Below, in pieces: positions 9,852-18,935 of a DNA stretch of 64,000 nucleotides (position 1 is its first letter; each line of letters opens with the position of its first letter). The translations under genes and the position numbers were made by a program. The stretch is from an uncultured Opitutales bacterium. GTDB lineage: Bacteria > Verrucomicrobiota > Verrucomicrobiia > Opitutales > Intestinicryptomonadaceae. The notes below the pieces were generated by a model. The model saw only the letters and a list, made by a program, of their open reading frames with translations. It ran no database searches and was not told the origin of the DNA. The DNA lies in NCBI GenBank assembly GCA_944389175.1, contig CALXLK010000010.1, positions 1 through 64,000 of the forward strand, given 5' to 3'.

Positions 9852-10895
9852 ATGCCATTGATTAAAAAATTATCCGTTAGACTGCAGAACCACCCCAAGC
9901 GCCTCATTTATCCCGACGGCGAAGACATACGCGTTATAAAGGCCGCCAGGCAATTTGCCACGCGCAAGCTCGGCGTGCCGATTCTCGTTGGCGATAAAGA
10001 TGCCATTGTTGCGCGCGCCTCCGAAAACGACGTCCGTTTGGACGGCATAAAAGTTGTAACGCCGCGCGATAGCGACGATTTTGAGATTTTGCTAAAGATA
10101 ATGTCGGGGCTTCCCGTATTTAGGGATATCGGCGCCAGCCAGCTGCAGAGCATGGCAGCCCAGCCCCTGTACTACGCGCTGCTAATGCTTGCGACCAACA
10201 GGTGCGACGCCATGGTTACCGGCGCGTCGACATCTACGGTGAATTCTTTGCGCCCGATTTTTCAGATAATATCGCGCCAGAAGGGGGTTTCCACGGCAAG
10301 CTCGATGATGATAGTTTCCACGGGCATAGAAGGTCTGGGAATAGACGGCGATTTGTTTATGTCCGACTGCGGCGTCGTGGCTGATCCCACCCAGGACCAG
10401 CTCTGCGATATCGCCATAACGACGGCCACGCTGGCCGGCAACATAACCCTCGCCAGGCCTAAGATTGCGATGCTCTCCTTTGTAACAAAGACGCCGAATC
10501 CAAAAAATCCGAGCGTGCTCAAGGTAAAGGCCGCCACGGCGCTTGTCCACAGCAAGATTATTTCAGAGCGCCTCGACATGGAGGTCGACGGCGAGCTGCA
10601 AGTCGACGCGGCTCTGCGCCCCGACGTCGCCGCGCAAAAAGGCCTCTCTTCTTCGGTGGCCGGCCACGCAAATGTGCTTATATTCCCGGATCTAAATTCA
10701 GGCAACATAACATCGAAGATGCTGCAGTCGGTATCATCGACAATACGCTGCTACGGCCAGATTCTGACGGGGTTGGTCAAGCCCGTCGGCGAAATTTCGC
10801 GCGGCGCCACAGAGGACGACATATTCGGGACGAGCGTCGTTGTCGGGGCGCAGGCCGTCGATAGGCGCTTCCTTTCCATAGAGGAAATGCTGTAG
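9852..10895 (+). CDS. pta: Phosphate acetyltransferase
   Basis: 347 aa, the size of the short PTA/PTB-type enzymes that interconvert acetyl-CoA and acetyl phosphate. Family features are IYPDGEDIRVIKAARQ near the N-terminus, DAMVTGASTSTVNSLRPI, the acidic segment GDLFMSDCGVVADPT, and the C-terminal GHANVLIFPDLNSGNI block. It has one of the few strong Shine-Dalgarno sites of the window (AGGAGG, 7 nt before ATG). No acetate kinase gene adjoins. The ABC-F gene starts 23 nt downstream and may be cotranscribed. Confidence 0.92.
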   Translation: MPLIKKLSVRLQNHPKRLIYPDGEDIRVIKAARQFATRKLGVPILVGDKDAIVARASENDVRLDGIKVVTPRDSDDFEILLKIMSGLPVFRDIGASQLQSMAAQPLYYALLMLATNRCDAMVTGASTSTVNSLRPIFQIISRQKGVSTASSMMIVSTGIEGLGIDGDLFMSDCGVVADPTQDQLCDIAITTATLAGNITLARPKIAMLSFVTKTPNPKNPSVLKVKAATALVHSKIISERLDMEVDGELQVDAALRPDVAAQKGLSSSVAGHANVLIFPDLNSGNITSKMLQSVSSTIRCYGQILTGLVKPVGEISRGATEDDIFGTSVVVGAQAVDRRFLSIEEML

Positions 10896-10917
10896 GTCTT
10901 GCCGCCGGCTCGATAAG

Positions 10918-12840
10918 ATGATAGAGCTAAAAAATATATCGCTTGCCTACGGCGGGCGAAAGATATTCGACTGCGTCTGTGCCGTGATAAACAAGAACGA
11001 CAAAATCGGTCTTGTCGGCAATAACGGCGCAGGGAAATCGACGCTCTTGAAAATTTTAGCGGGCATCGAGCAGCCGGATTCCGGCGAAATAGCAAAGCCC
11101 AAATACGCGACTATCGGGTACCTTCCGCAGGAGGCCATAGTAGCCGGTTCGCGTTCCCTCTACGAAGAGGCGGAATCGGCGTTTGTCGACATTATAACGG
11201 CGCGCAGGGAGCTTGCGGAGGTAGAAGAAGTCGTCGCGGCGGCCGATCCGAAGACGCGCGAATATGCCGAGGCGATAGAGGCAATGGGCGAGCTTCAGCG
11301 GCGCCTGGAAGACATGCAGGAGGCCAAGCTGCGCTCGAAAGTCGAGGCTGTATTGTCGGGGTTGGGGTTTGCCAAGGCCGACATGTCGAGGCCGTGTTCG
11401 GAATTTTCCGGGGGTTGGCAGATGAGGATCGCCCTGGCTAAAATTCTGCTGCGCGAACCGTCGCTTATAATGCTTGACGAGCCGACAAACCATCTCGACA
11501 TAGAATCGGTCGCCTGGCTTGAGGACTACCTCAAGAGCTACAGCGGGGCGGTGCTTTTAGTAAGCCACGACAGGGCCCTCTTGGACAGGCTCACAACACG
11601 CACGTTTCACGTGGGCAAGGGGAGGCTCGATTCGTATTCGGGCAACTACGAGTTCTATCTCGCCGAAAGCGCAAAGCGCATCGAGGTTTTGCGAAAGGCC
11701 GCCGCAAACCAGCAGCGCCAAATAGAAAAAACCGAGCGTTTCATAGAGCGCTTTAGAAGCAAAAACACAAAAGCCGCGCAGGTGCAAAGCCGAATAAAGG
11801 CCCTCGATAAAATTCAGCGCATCGAGGTTGAGGACGGATTCGAATCGGAAATAAAATTTGAATTTCCCCAGTCAAGACGCTGCGGCCAGGTTGTCTTGGA
11901 AGTGGAAAATCTGTGCAAGTCTTTTGGCGACCACAAGGTTTTAGACAACATAAGCTTCAAGATTGAGCGCGGAGAGAGAGTGGGTTTGGTGGGCGTCAAC
12001 GGAGCGGGAAAATCGACTCTTGCAAAAATAATATCGGGGGAATTGCAGGCCGACTCGGGTTCTGTGAAGCTCGGCTACAACGTAGAAATGTCGTTTTTTG
12101 CCCAGCACCAGTCGGACAGGTTAAACAAGGCAAACGATGTCTTGACCGAGGCCTGCGAGGGCGTGCCGTTCGAGCGCAGGGCGCGCGTAAGGGGCTTGCT
12201 GGGCTCGTTTCTCTTTTCCGGCGACGACGTTTTCAAAAGCGTCTCAGTGCTAAGCGGCGGCGAAAAGAATAGGCTGGCTCTTGCGAAAATGCTTCTTAGG
12301 GATTTCAACTTTCTTTTGCTCGACGAGCCCACAAACCACCTCGACATGAATTCCAAGGCTGTCCTCGGGCGCGCGCTAGCCGATTTTGACGGTACTTACC
12401 TTATTATCAGCCACGACCGCGACTTCCTGGACCCGATTGTCGACCGCGTCATAGAGCTCAGCCGCGACGGCGTGCGCTTTTTCCCGGGCAATCTCAGCGA
12501 ATATGTGGAGCGCATAAGGCAGGAGGGCAAGATTCCCTCCGCCTCAAAGCCACAGCAGGCCCAGGTTTCGGAATACAAACTTCAAAAACAGAAACAGTCC
12601 GCCGCCCGCAAGGAGATTTCAAGGATAAAAAAAGAAATCGCCCAGACGGAGGATTCAATAGCGGCCATAGAGGCGGATATATCAAAGCTGGAGGCCGAAA
12701 TGGCCTCCCCTGAATTTTTTAAACGCGGCGCCGCTTGCGCAGGCGCGACCGAATCTTACAACGCTCTCAAAGACGAGCTTGCCCGGGCGTATTCGAAGTG
12801 GGAGAGCCTCTCGTCGGAGTTGGAGGAAATTTCAAAATAA
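10918..12840 (+). CDS. ABC-F family ATPase (Uup/EttA-like translation factor)
   Basis: 640 aa with two complete ABC nucleotide-binding domains and no membrane segment, as in ABC-F proteins that act on ribosomes. Domain 1 has Walker A GNNGAGKST (residues 34-42), signature SGGWQMR and Walker B LIMLDEPTNHLD. Domain 2 has GVNGAGKST, LSGGEKNRL and FLLLDEPTNHLD. The interdomain linker is charged and helical (EKTERFIERFRSKNTKAAQVQSRIKAL). The C-terminus is coiled coil (KEISRIKKEIAQTEDSIAAIEADISKLEAEM), as in Uup/YdiF-type members. The exact subfamily is not settled. Confidence 0.92.
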   Translation: MIELKNISLAYGGRKIFDCVCAVINKNDKIGLVGNNGAGKSTLLKILAGIEQPDSGEIAKPKYATIGYLPQEAIVAGSRSLYEEAESAFVDIITARRELAEVEEVVAAADPKTREYAEAIEAMGELQRRLEDMQEAKLRSKVEAVLSGLGFAKADMSRPCSEFSGGWQMRIALAKILLREPSLIMLDEPTNHLDIESVAWLEDYLKSYSGAVLLVSHDRALLDRLTTRTFHVGKGRLDSYSGNYEFYLAESAKRIEVLRKAAANQQRQIEKTERFIERFRSKNTKAAQVQSRIKALDKIQRIEVEDGFESEIKFEFPQSRRCGQVVLEVENLCKSFGDHKVLDNISFKIERGERVGLVGVNGAGKSTLAKIISGELQADSGSVKLGYNVEMSFFAQHQSDRLNKANDVLTEACEGVPFERRARVRGLLGSFLFSGDDVFKSVSVLSGGEKNRLALAKMLLRDFNFLLLDEPTNHLDMNSKAVLGRALADFDGTYLIISHDRDFLDPIVDRVIELSRDGVRFFPGNLSEYVERIRQEGKIPSASKPQQAQVSEYKLQKQKQSAARKEISRIKKEIAQTEDSIAAIEADISKLEAEMASPEFFKRGAACAGATESYNALKDELARAYSKWESLSSELEEISK

Positions 12841-12844
12841 GACA

Positions 12845-13720
12845 ATGATGAGAATAATTGCAACTGTGGCCCTTTTGTCGGCAGCTTTTTCCGCATGTTG
12901 TCTTGGCGGAGAAAAGGCCTCGTTTACCGTTGCCACGTGCAACATTCAAATGGCTCCGACCCCGTCTGCCAACAAGTGGGAATTTAGAAAAGACTTTCAA
13001 AAAGAGCTGCTTGAAAAGTACCGCTTTGATATTTTTGGCATGCAGGAGACATTTAAGCACCAAATAGACTACGTGCTACCCGATGGTTACGCCTACATAG
13101 GCTGCGGCCGCGACGACGGCGCACAGAAAGGCGAGTATTCGCCGATAGCCTACGACAAATCCAAATTTAACTGCATGGAAAGCGGAGTGTTTTGGCTATC
13201 GCAGACGCCTTCAAAACCCTCGTTTGGCTGGGATGCGGCCTGCAGGCGCTTATGCACATGGGGGAGGTTTCGGCATCTAAAATCGGGAAAAATATTTTAC
13301 TTTTTCAATACGCACCTCGACCACAAAGGAAAAGTTGCCAGGGCAGAGGGCGTGAAGCTGATACTTAAGAGGGTCGGGGAAATTGCAAAAGGCGGCTCAT
13401 TCATAATAACAGGAGACTTTAACGCCCGCCCGTCGGACGCGGAAATTGCGCCGATGTTTGATCCGAAAAACGCCGTCGAGGCTTCGGCGGCAGAGTCTAT
13501 AGGCGCCGAAAGAGGGACGTTTCACGCCTATACGGGGAAGCCGCTTGCCTTTATAGACTACATATTTTTAAGCCCTAAAATATCGGTAAAGAAATACGCT
13601 ATGGCGACGGACAAAATATCGGAGAGCCGAGATGAAAAGACGGCGAAACTCGCGTCGGCAAAGGGAGGCTGCCAGTACGCCTCGGACCACTTCCCTGTAT
13701 ATGCGGAAATAGAATTTTAA
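12845..13720 (+). CDS. Secreted endonuclease/exonuclease/phosphatase-family hydrolase
   Basis: Start chosen at ATG 12845 because it opens a hydrophobic signal (MMRIIATVALLSAAFSA, then CCLGG; a lipoprotein Cys is possible but the lipobox is poor). The frame also extends upstream into the preceding gene. The mature part carries the EEP-superfamily landmarks in order: TFTVATCNIQM-like start (FTVATCNIQM), MQET (metal-binding Glu), NTHLDH, ITGDFNARPSD (Asp and Asn), IDYIFLS, and ASDHFPVYAE (Asp-His). Members hydrolyse phosphodiesters in nucleic acids, sphingolipids or inositol phosphates; the substrate is unknown. Located between the ABC-F gene and tex, 4 and 8 nt away. Confidence 0.88.
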   Translation: MMRIIATVALLSAAFSACCLGGEKASFTVATCNIQMAPTPSANKWEFRKDFQKELLEKYRFDIFGMQETFKHQIDYVLPDGYAYIGCGRDDGAQKGEYSPIAYDKSKFNCMESGVFWLSQTPSKPSFGWDAACRRLCTWGRFRHLKSGKIFYFFNTHLDHKGKVARAEGVKLILKRVGEIAKGGSFIITGDFNARPSDAEIAPMFDPKNAVEASAAESIGAERGTFHAYTGKPLAFIDYIFLSPKISVKKYAMATDKISESRDEKTAKLASAKGGCQYASDHFPVYAEIEF

Positions 13721-13728
13721 CATAAACT

Positions 13729-16008
13729 ATGACAGACAAAAATTTAATAGAGGCATCGGCCTCGCTGAACATACCCCTCCACCAGGTGGAGGCGGCCGCA
13801 AAACTGCTTGGTGAGGGGGCGACAGTCCCTTTCATAGCGCGCTACAGAAAAGAGGCTACGGGCTCTCTCGACGAGGTCCAAATTACGTCCATCCGCGACG
13901 AGCTCGATAGGCTCAAGGCGATCGACGAGAGGCGCGCTTCGATAAAGAAATCGCTTCAAGAGCGCAATCTGCTTACGGCGGAGCTCGAGGGGAAACTCGA
14001 CGCGGCGGAATCGCTGTCGAAGCTTGAGGACGTCTACCAGCCGTTCAAGCCCAAGCGCCGCACAAAGGCAACCATCGCAAAGGAGCGCGGCTTGGAGCCG
14101 CTGGCCGAATTTATTCTCAACAACCAGCAATCAGGCTGTTCCGAGAAGGCCGGAGAATTTGTGAACGCCGAAAAGGAGGTTCCCGACATTCAGGCCGCGC
14201 TGGCCGGCGCGCGCGACATTATTGCAGAAATCGTCGCCGACGACGCCCTTGCGCGTTCGTCGATGCGCGATTACTTCGACAAAAACGCCGTCCTTAGTTC
14301 GAGGGTTCTCCCCGGCAAGGAGGAGGATGGCGCGAAGTACCGCGATTACTTCAACTGGTCGGAAAACGCCGCGGCCGCGCCGTCGCACAGGGTGCTCGCC
14401 ATTAGGCGCGGGGAGAGCGAGGGCTTCCTGGTAATGAGGGTTATTCCCGACGAAGAGGGCGCAATTTCGATTCTGAAAAAACTCTTCGTAAAAGACGCCT
14501 CGGGCGAATGCGCCAAGGAGGTCGCAGCGGCAGTGGAAGATTCCTACAGGCGCCTGCTATCCTCCACAACCGAGACGTACATGCGCCTGGAAATAAAGAA
14601 GCGCGCCGACGAGGAGGCGGTCAGGGTGTTTGCAAATAATTTGCGCGAGTTGCTGATGGCCTCGCCGCTGGGGCGCAAAAACGTCCTTGCCATAGACCCT
14701 GGCTTTAGGACGGGCTGCAAGGTCGTCTGCCTGAACAGGCAGGGCGACTTGCTATGCAACGACGTCGTTTATCCCGAGCAGTCGGCCCTGCGAATAAAGG
14801 AGGCCGGCGACAAGATTCGCGCCTACTGCAAACAGTACGAAATAGAGGCCGTGGCCATAGGCAACGGCACAGCCGGCCGCGAAACCGAGGCCTTTGTGCG
14901 CTCTTTGGGGCTTCCGGCCTCGATCGTCGTGGTTATGGTCAATGAAAGCGGGGCTTCCATTTATTCGGCAAGCGAAGTCGCCCGCGAGGAGTTCCCCAAT
15001 TACGACATTACAGTGCGCGGCGCCGTGTCGATAGGCCGAAGGTTGATGGATCCGCTGGCGGAATTGGTAAAGATAGACCCGCAGTCAATAGGCGTCGGCC
15101 AGTACCAGCACGACGTCAACCAGACTATGCTAAAGCGCTCGCTCGACGACGTCGTCGTCAGCTGCGTCAATTCGGTCGGCGTCGAGGTGAATACCGCCAG
15201 CAAGCAGCTGCTTTCCTATGTATCCGGGCTAAATTCCACGACGGCGGCAAACATAGTCGCCTACCGCAACCAAAACGGCCCTTTCAGAACCCGAAAAGAC
15301 CTTTTGAAAGTAAAGGGACTGGGTGCCAAGAGCTTTGAGCAGGCGGCGGGATTTCTACGCATAAACGGCGGTGAAAACCCGCTCGATGCAAGCGCGGTTC
15401 ACCCCGAGCGCTATTCCCTGGTGGAAAAAATGGCCTCCGATATAGGAAGCGACGTAAACACGCTGCTCAAAGACGCCTCCGCGCGCGCGCGCATCAACCT
15501 TTCAGCCTACGTCGGCGGCGATATCGGCATGCCTACGCTTAAAGACATTATGCAGGAACTCGGCAAGCCCGGCCGCGACCCGCGCGAAAAATTTGAGGCC
15601 TTCTCGTTCGCCGACGGGGTCAGTAAAATAGAAGACCTAAAAGAGGGCATGCGCATTCCCGGAATAGTCACCAACGTGACGGCCTTCGGCGCGTTTGTGG
15701 ATATAGGCGTCCACCAGGACGGACTTGTTCATGTCAGCGAGCTCTCGGACAAGTTCGTAAAAGATCCAAACGAGGTCGTCAAACCCCAGCAGAAAGTAAG
15801 CGTGTACGTCTTGGAAGTTGATGTACCGCGAAAAAGAATCTCCCTTTCAATGAAGACAAACCCGCAAAAGCGCGTCCGCTCGGCAGGCGACATCGCCGCG
15901 CGCAAATCCAACGCCGCGCGCCCGCCCCTCTCGGGCGCTCCGCGCAGGCGCGACGAGCCCTTTGGCAGCTCGTTCGGAGATCTTTTTTCAAACGCAAAAA
16001 GGCGGTAG
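13729..16008 (+). CDS. tex: Tex-family RNA-binding transcription accessory protein
   Basis: 759 aa, full length. The N-terminal helical region contains VPFIARYRKEATGSLDE, diagnostic for Tex/YhgF. The central YqgF-like RNase H fold begins with NVLAIDPGFRTGCK. Then come a helix-hairpin-helix region (NGPFRTRKDLLKVKGLGAKSFEQAAGFLRI) and a C-terminal S1 RNA-binding domain (GMRIPGIVTNVTAFGAFVDIGVHQDGLVHVSELS). A basic, Arg-rich tail follows. Tex is a conserved cytoplasmic nucleic-acid-binding protein linked to transcription and ribosome function. A strong terminator follows the stop. Confidence 0.95.
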   Translation: MTDKNLIEASASLNIPLHQVEAAAKLLGEGATVPFIARYRKEATGSLDEVQITSIRDELDRLKAIDERRASIKKSLQERNLLTAELEGKLDAAESLSKLEDVYQPFKPKRRTKATIAKERGLEPLAEFILNNQQSGCSEKAGEFVNAEKEVPDIQAALAGARDIIAEIVADDALARSSMRDYFDKNAVLSSRVLPGKEEDGAKYRDYFNWSENAAAAPSHRVLAIRRGESEGFLVMRVIPDEEGAISILKKLFVKDASGECAKEVAAAVEDSYRRLLSSTTETYMRLEIKKRADEEAVRVFANNLRELLMASPLGRKNVLAIDPGFRTGCKVVCLNRQGDLLCNDVVYPEQSALRIKEAGDKIRAYCKQYEIEAVAIGNGTAGRETEAFVRSLGLPASIVVVMVNESGASIYSASEVAREEFPNYDITVRGAVSIGRRLMDPLAELVKIDPQSIGVGQYQHDVNQTMLKRSLDDVVVSCVNSVGVEVNTASKQLLSYVSGLNSTTAANIVAYRNQNGPFRTRKDLLKVKGLGAKSFEQAAGFLRINGGENPLDASAVHPERYSLVEKMASDIGSDVNTLLKDASARARINLSAYVGGDIGMPTLKDIMQELGKPGRDPREKFEAFSFADGVSKIEDLKEGMRIPGIVTNVTAFGAFVDIGVHQDGLVHVSELSDKFVKDPNEVVKPQQKVSVYVLEVDVPRKRISLSMKTNPQKRVRSAGDIAARKSNAARPPLSGAPRRRDEPFGSSFGDLFSNAKRR

Positions 16009-16025
16009 AAAATCGTCTGTTTGAC

Positions 16026-16064
16026 AAAAAGGCGCCCGATTTTTTCGGTGCGCCTTTTTTGTTT
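16026..16064 (+). terminator. Intrinsic terminator after tex
   Basis: Stem AAAAAGGCGC (16026-16035) pairs with GCGCCTTTTT (16050-16059) and is followed by a T-rich run. It begins 17 nt after the tex stop. Confidence 0.85.
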
Positions 16065-16596
16065 TTGTATTGCAGCGCTGCGGGTGCTCGGAGGGCAAAA
16101 TAATTTTTTATGCATGCAGTTTTTTGTGCATGCAACACGTTTTTTTGCACGAGCGGCGAGGTTGGATTATCGGCAAATATGCCCGCAGAAAACGAAGCTT
16201 TTTAGCATTTTTTTTTAGCTCTTACAGACCTCCGCTTGTCGGCGCGCAAGCGGCGCATTTTTGTTTTTTTTTATCCGCGAATTTTCGATTTGTTCGGATA
16301 TGGGAACATTCGCATATTTGCTTCTTATCGGCGCCTTGTGCCCGTAAAAAGGGCGAGATTTTAATAAAAAAATCGGAAAGTCAAAAAACAAAATTTTTGG
16401 AAAATTAAAATGTCTTTTGCCAAACGGCTATTGAATATTTATTTGCTCTTTTTTGGCGCGCAAAATTCCGGCGGATCCTTAATTTTAGCAGATGCAAAAT
16501 AATACTAAAGCATAGAAAGGACAATGGCGGGCACGCGCGCAGTTTTCTTCTTAGCTTTCAAAACGGCCTTGCGCCGCTTTGCGTTGCGCACATATT
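16065..16596. other. Gap between tex and the GH39-like gene
   Basis: AT-rich, homopolymer-rich sequence with no credible coding frame. The only structure noticed is a pair of 8-nt palindromes (TGCATGCA at 16111-16118 and 16127-16134), which together could form a hairpin. Confidence 0.5.
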
Positions 16597-18006
16597 TTAG
16601 GGGGCTTCTATTTTCAAAAGCGCCACAGATTTTCCGCGCATATCAAGCGTGGAATTCTTTTTATCATACATGAAATTGAGCTCGGCATAGCTATACCGGT
16701 CGTCTATAATAAGGCACGACTTTAATTTTCCATTAAAAGACATTTTCACGCGCTTCCTATCGGGAGAGTTGTTGCTTACAAGTATCGCCCTCTCCTTGCC
16801 GGAATCGGAAATAGCCGCGCAGACATATATACCTCTATCTCTTGATGATTCGCATAAGGCAGCATTTCCAAGTTTTTTCAACTCATTAAAGGCCTTGAAT
16901 ACAAAATAGGATTTTGCAAGTTTGTTCGGCGGTTCATAAAGGCCGCAATAGACTCCGCCAGGGCGTGCATTGTAATACATGGCCTTGTCTATTGGCGCAT
17001 CTTGCATTATGCAAAAGGCGGCGCCAACATTGGACGCCCCCAGATATGTGCGGCGAAGGTCGCTCTCATCTATGCGCGTATTGTCATTCCATTCGTTCAA
17101 TATGCTTTCTACGTTTGCAAATCCGTTTTCGTCGAGCTTGGAGCGGACATATTCGGCATGTTTGGCTATGGTGTCAGGATTGGCAAAATACAAGTGCCAA
17201 GAAAAAAAATCGAGCGGCGCGCGGGTGCCGGGAGCCGATATGTATTTGAGGAAATCGTTAAAATACTGCACAAGACTCTTGTTAAAAGAACTCGTATTTT
17301 CACCTGTTATAGCGTAAAATCCGCACGAGGCGTATCCTCCGACTTTTATTTCGGGAAAGCGCTTCTTCAGATAATTTGCCGCCACACGGTATAGTTCAAA
17401 GAACTGTTCTTTTGTTCCGGTCCACATTTGCGGAATTTCAGGCTCATTCCATATTTCCCAATATTCTATACCGTATTTGAAACCTTTCGCCCAACCCTCG
17501 TTATAATGGCGTATTATGCCCTCGCATATCTTCGCCCATTTGAGGTTGTCCACGGGCGGATGAATTCGGTAGGCCTTTATCTTATGGTAATTTTCTATTG
17601 TTACGCCAAGCCTGTAAAAAACTTTTACGCCGCTGTTTACCAATGTGGCTATATACGCATCGGTAAAGGCGAAATCGTAAGAGTTCGGATCTTCGGGATC
17701 GGCGTTAAAGTCGGGAAACACATTGGGAATATCGACAAAGCAAGACCCGCCATAGCGCCCTCCCACATCGTGCAGCCTGACATAGGGGATTCCAGCCTCA
17801 ATAAACTCGGGCAAGCTACCGTTGAAAACAATTGGAGATTCGTTCACCCCATGCAAAGGCTTTATTATTCCCGCTTTTTTTGAAAAATCCACATTTGCAT
17901 ACGGAGCAGTTTCCCCCGCGGCGTTTGAAGAATAGAGGCTATTATAACTAAATACCACGCCTGTGCATAGCGCGCATGAAAAAACAAGCCGAAAAATTTT
18001 TAGCAT
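16597..18006 (-). CDS. Secreted GH39-like glycoside hydrolase
   Basis: 469 aa from the ATG at 18006, which is preceded by a GGGGG Shine-Dalgarno-like run; an upstream in-frame ATG (18021) is less likely. An N-terminal signal (MLKIFRLVFSCALCTGVVFS) precedes a TIM-barrel domain with GH39 hallmarks: KPLHGVNESP, the acid/base motif EIWNEPEIP (Glu ~188), and the nucleophile motif ESILNEWNDN (Glu ~305). A small C-terminal beta domain follows (ILVSNNSPDRKRVKMSF). GH39 enzymes include beta-xylosidases and alpha-L-iduronidases; the substrate is not readable here. Monocistronic. Confidence 0.82.
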   Translation of the reverse strand: MLKIFRLVFSCALCTGVVFSYNSLYSSNAAGETAPYANVDFSKKAGIIKPLHGVNESPIVFNGSLPEFIEAGIPYVRLHDVGGRYGGSCFVDIPNVFPDFNADPEDPNSYDFAFTDAYIATLVNSGVKVFYRLGVTIENYHKIKAYRIHPPVDNLKWAKICEGIIRHYNEGWAKGFKYGIEYWEIWNEPEIPQMWTGTKEQFFELYRVAANYLKKRFPEIKVGGYASCGFYAITGENTSSFNKSLVQYFNDFLKYISAPGTRAPLDFFSWHLYFANPDTIAKHAEYVRSKLDENGFANVESILNEWNDNTRIDESDLRRTYLGASNVGAAFCIMQDAPIDKAMYYNARPGGVYCGLYEPPNKLAKSYFVFKAFNELKKLGNAALCESSRDRGIYVCAAISDSGKERAILVSNNSPDRKRVKMSFNGKLKSCLIIDDRYSYAELNFMYDKKNSTLDMRGKSVALLKIEAP

Positions 18007-18245
18007 ATTTAATACCCCCATTTAGTTTAGTTGCAACATATTTCCTTGAAGCTATTTGATTGTAGTAGCTTAGATTTCTATATATTGTCAATATAAAAAT
18101 ATTGCATTTCAAATATTACACAAATTTTTCAAAAAATACAAATTCCATGCCAATAGGCGCTTTAATTGCTTCACTCTTATGCAATAAAAGCTGCAATTTT
18201 AATATATGCCAGCCAAACTGTTTTCCCGCGCAGCCATTGCCTGAA
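18007..18245. other. AT-rich upstream region of the GH39-like gene
   Basis: No gene seen. It should hold the promoter of the minus-strand GH39-like gene; no confident -35/-10 pair was identified. Confidence 0.4.
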
Positions 18246-18290
18246 AAAAAATGGGCATGCGCTATAAACAATCTGCGCATGCCCATTTGA
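18244..18290 (-). terminator. Intrinsic terminator
   Basis: Perfect 12-bp stem ATGGGCATGCGC (18251-18262) / GCGCATGCCCAT (18275-18286), with an A-run on the plus strand at 18244-18250 that gives a U-tract on the minus-strand transcript. It lies just after the metallo-beta-lactamase-fold remnant and fits as its former terminator. Confidence 0.8.
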
Positions 18291-18306
18291 GGAGGCAAAT
18301 CTATAG

Positions 18307-18695
18307 CTAATAAAGCTCCGCTTTGCCCGGAACCATTGTATGGGCATTTATGGATTTGCCCCTCAATGCGTTTACAAAAGGTTCAGGATCTTCGGTATTT
18401 TTTGCAAATAAGCCGTAGTGCATTGGTATGGCTGCCATGCCGGGAGCCAATTCTTCAACAACTTTTACGGCTTCGTCCCACTTCATATTGCCGAGTTTGC
18501 CGTTTATGCATATCGCAACTATGTCCAAAGGATTCTTGCCGCAGGCTTTTTTTACGCCTTCAGCCAAATCATCTTCAAACAAAGTATCGCCGCTTATATA
18601 TACCGTGCGCCCCGATATGCTTATAACCAGACCTATGGATTTGGGATCCGAATGGTGCGCCTTAACCGCCTTCACCAGAACGCCGCCGCGCGCCA
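18307..18695 (-). pseudogene. Truncated metallo-beta-lactamase-fold hydrolase (UlaG-like) remnant
   Basis: The minus-strand frame from about 18695 to the stop reads as the C-terminal ~130 residues of a metallo-beta-lactamase-fold hydrolase of the UlaG/YtnP-like type: VKAVKAHHSDP, a strand with SGRTVYISGDTLFEDD (metal-binding Asp), and AAIPMHYGLFAKN (His). The N-terminal half, with the HxHxDH metal site, is missing. The frame continues to an ATG at 18801, but those first ~35 residues are basic, Cys-containing and do not fit the family, and no displaced N-terminal part was found in other frames. Most likely an inactive remnant cut at its 5' end. Confidence 0.7.
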
Positions 18696-18798
18696 CGCAC
18701 TCTGCGCACGGCTTAAACGTCCGTTTTTTCCTCTTGTTTCGCCCTTTTTCCCTACACGCAAAAGAAGAAGCAAAGAGCAAAAATGGCAAGGTGGCGCG

Positions 18799-18828
18799 CA
18801 TACCCCCGCGCGTGTGCGCGGGAGTATG
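18799..18828. repeat. Inverted repeat next to the truncated gene
   Basis: CATACCCCCGCGC and GCGCGGGAGTATG form a 13-bp stem with one mismatch and a short loop. It sits where the 5' half of the metallo-hydrolase gene is lost. Confidence 0.55.
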
Positions 18829-18935
18829 GCAAAGGATGTTGGCAAATATGCCGGCAGCGGCGCCGCGCGCCGATTTTTCCCATTCATGTGCGGCTACGGA
18901 TTCGTGCCGAACATGCGCGGAAGGCCGCAGGGCGC

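Noticed and set aside
16065..16400. Short plus-strand frames after tex
   Set aside because: Cys/Phe/Arg-rich translations of AT-rich DNA with no start signal or protein pattern.
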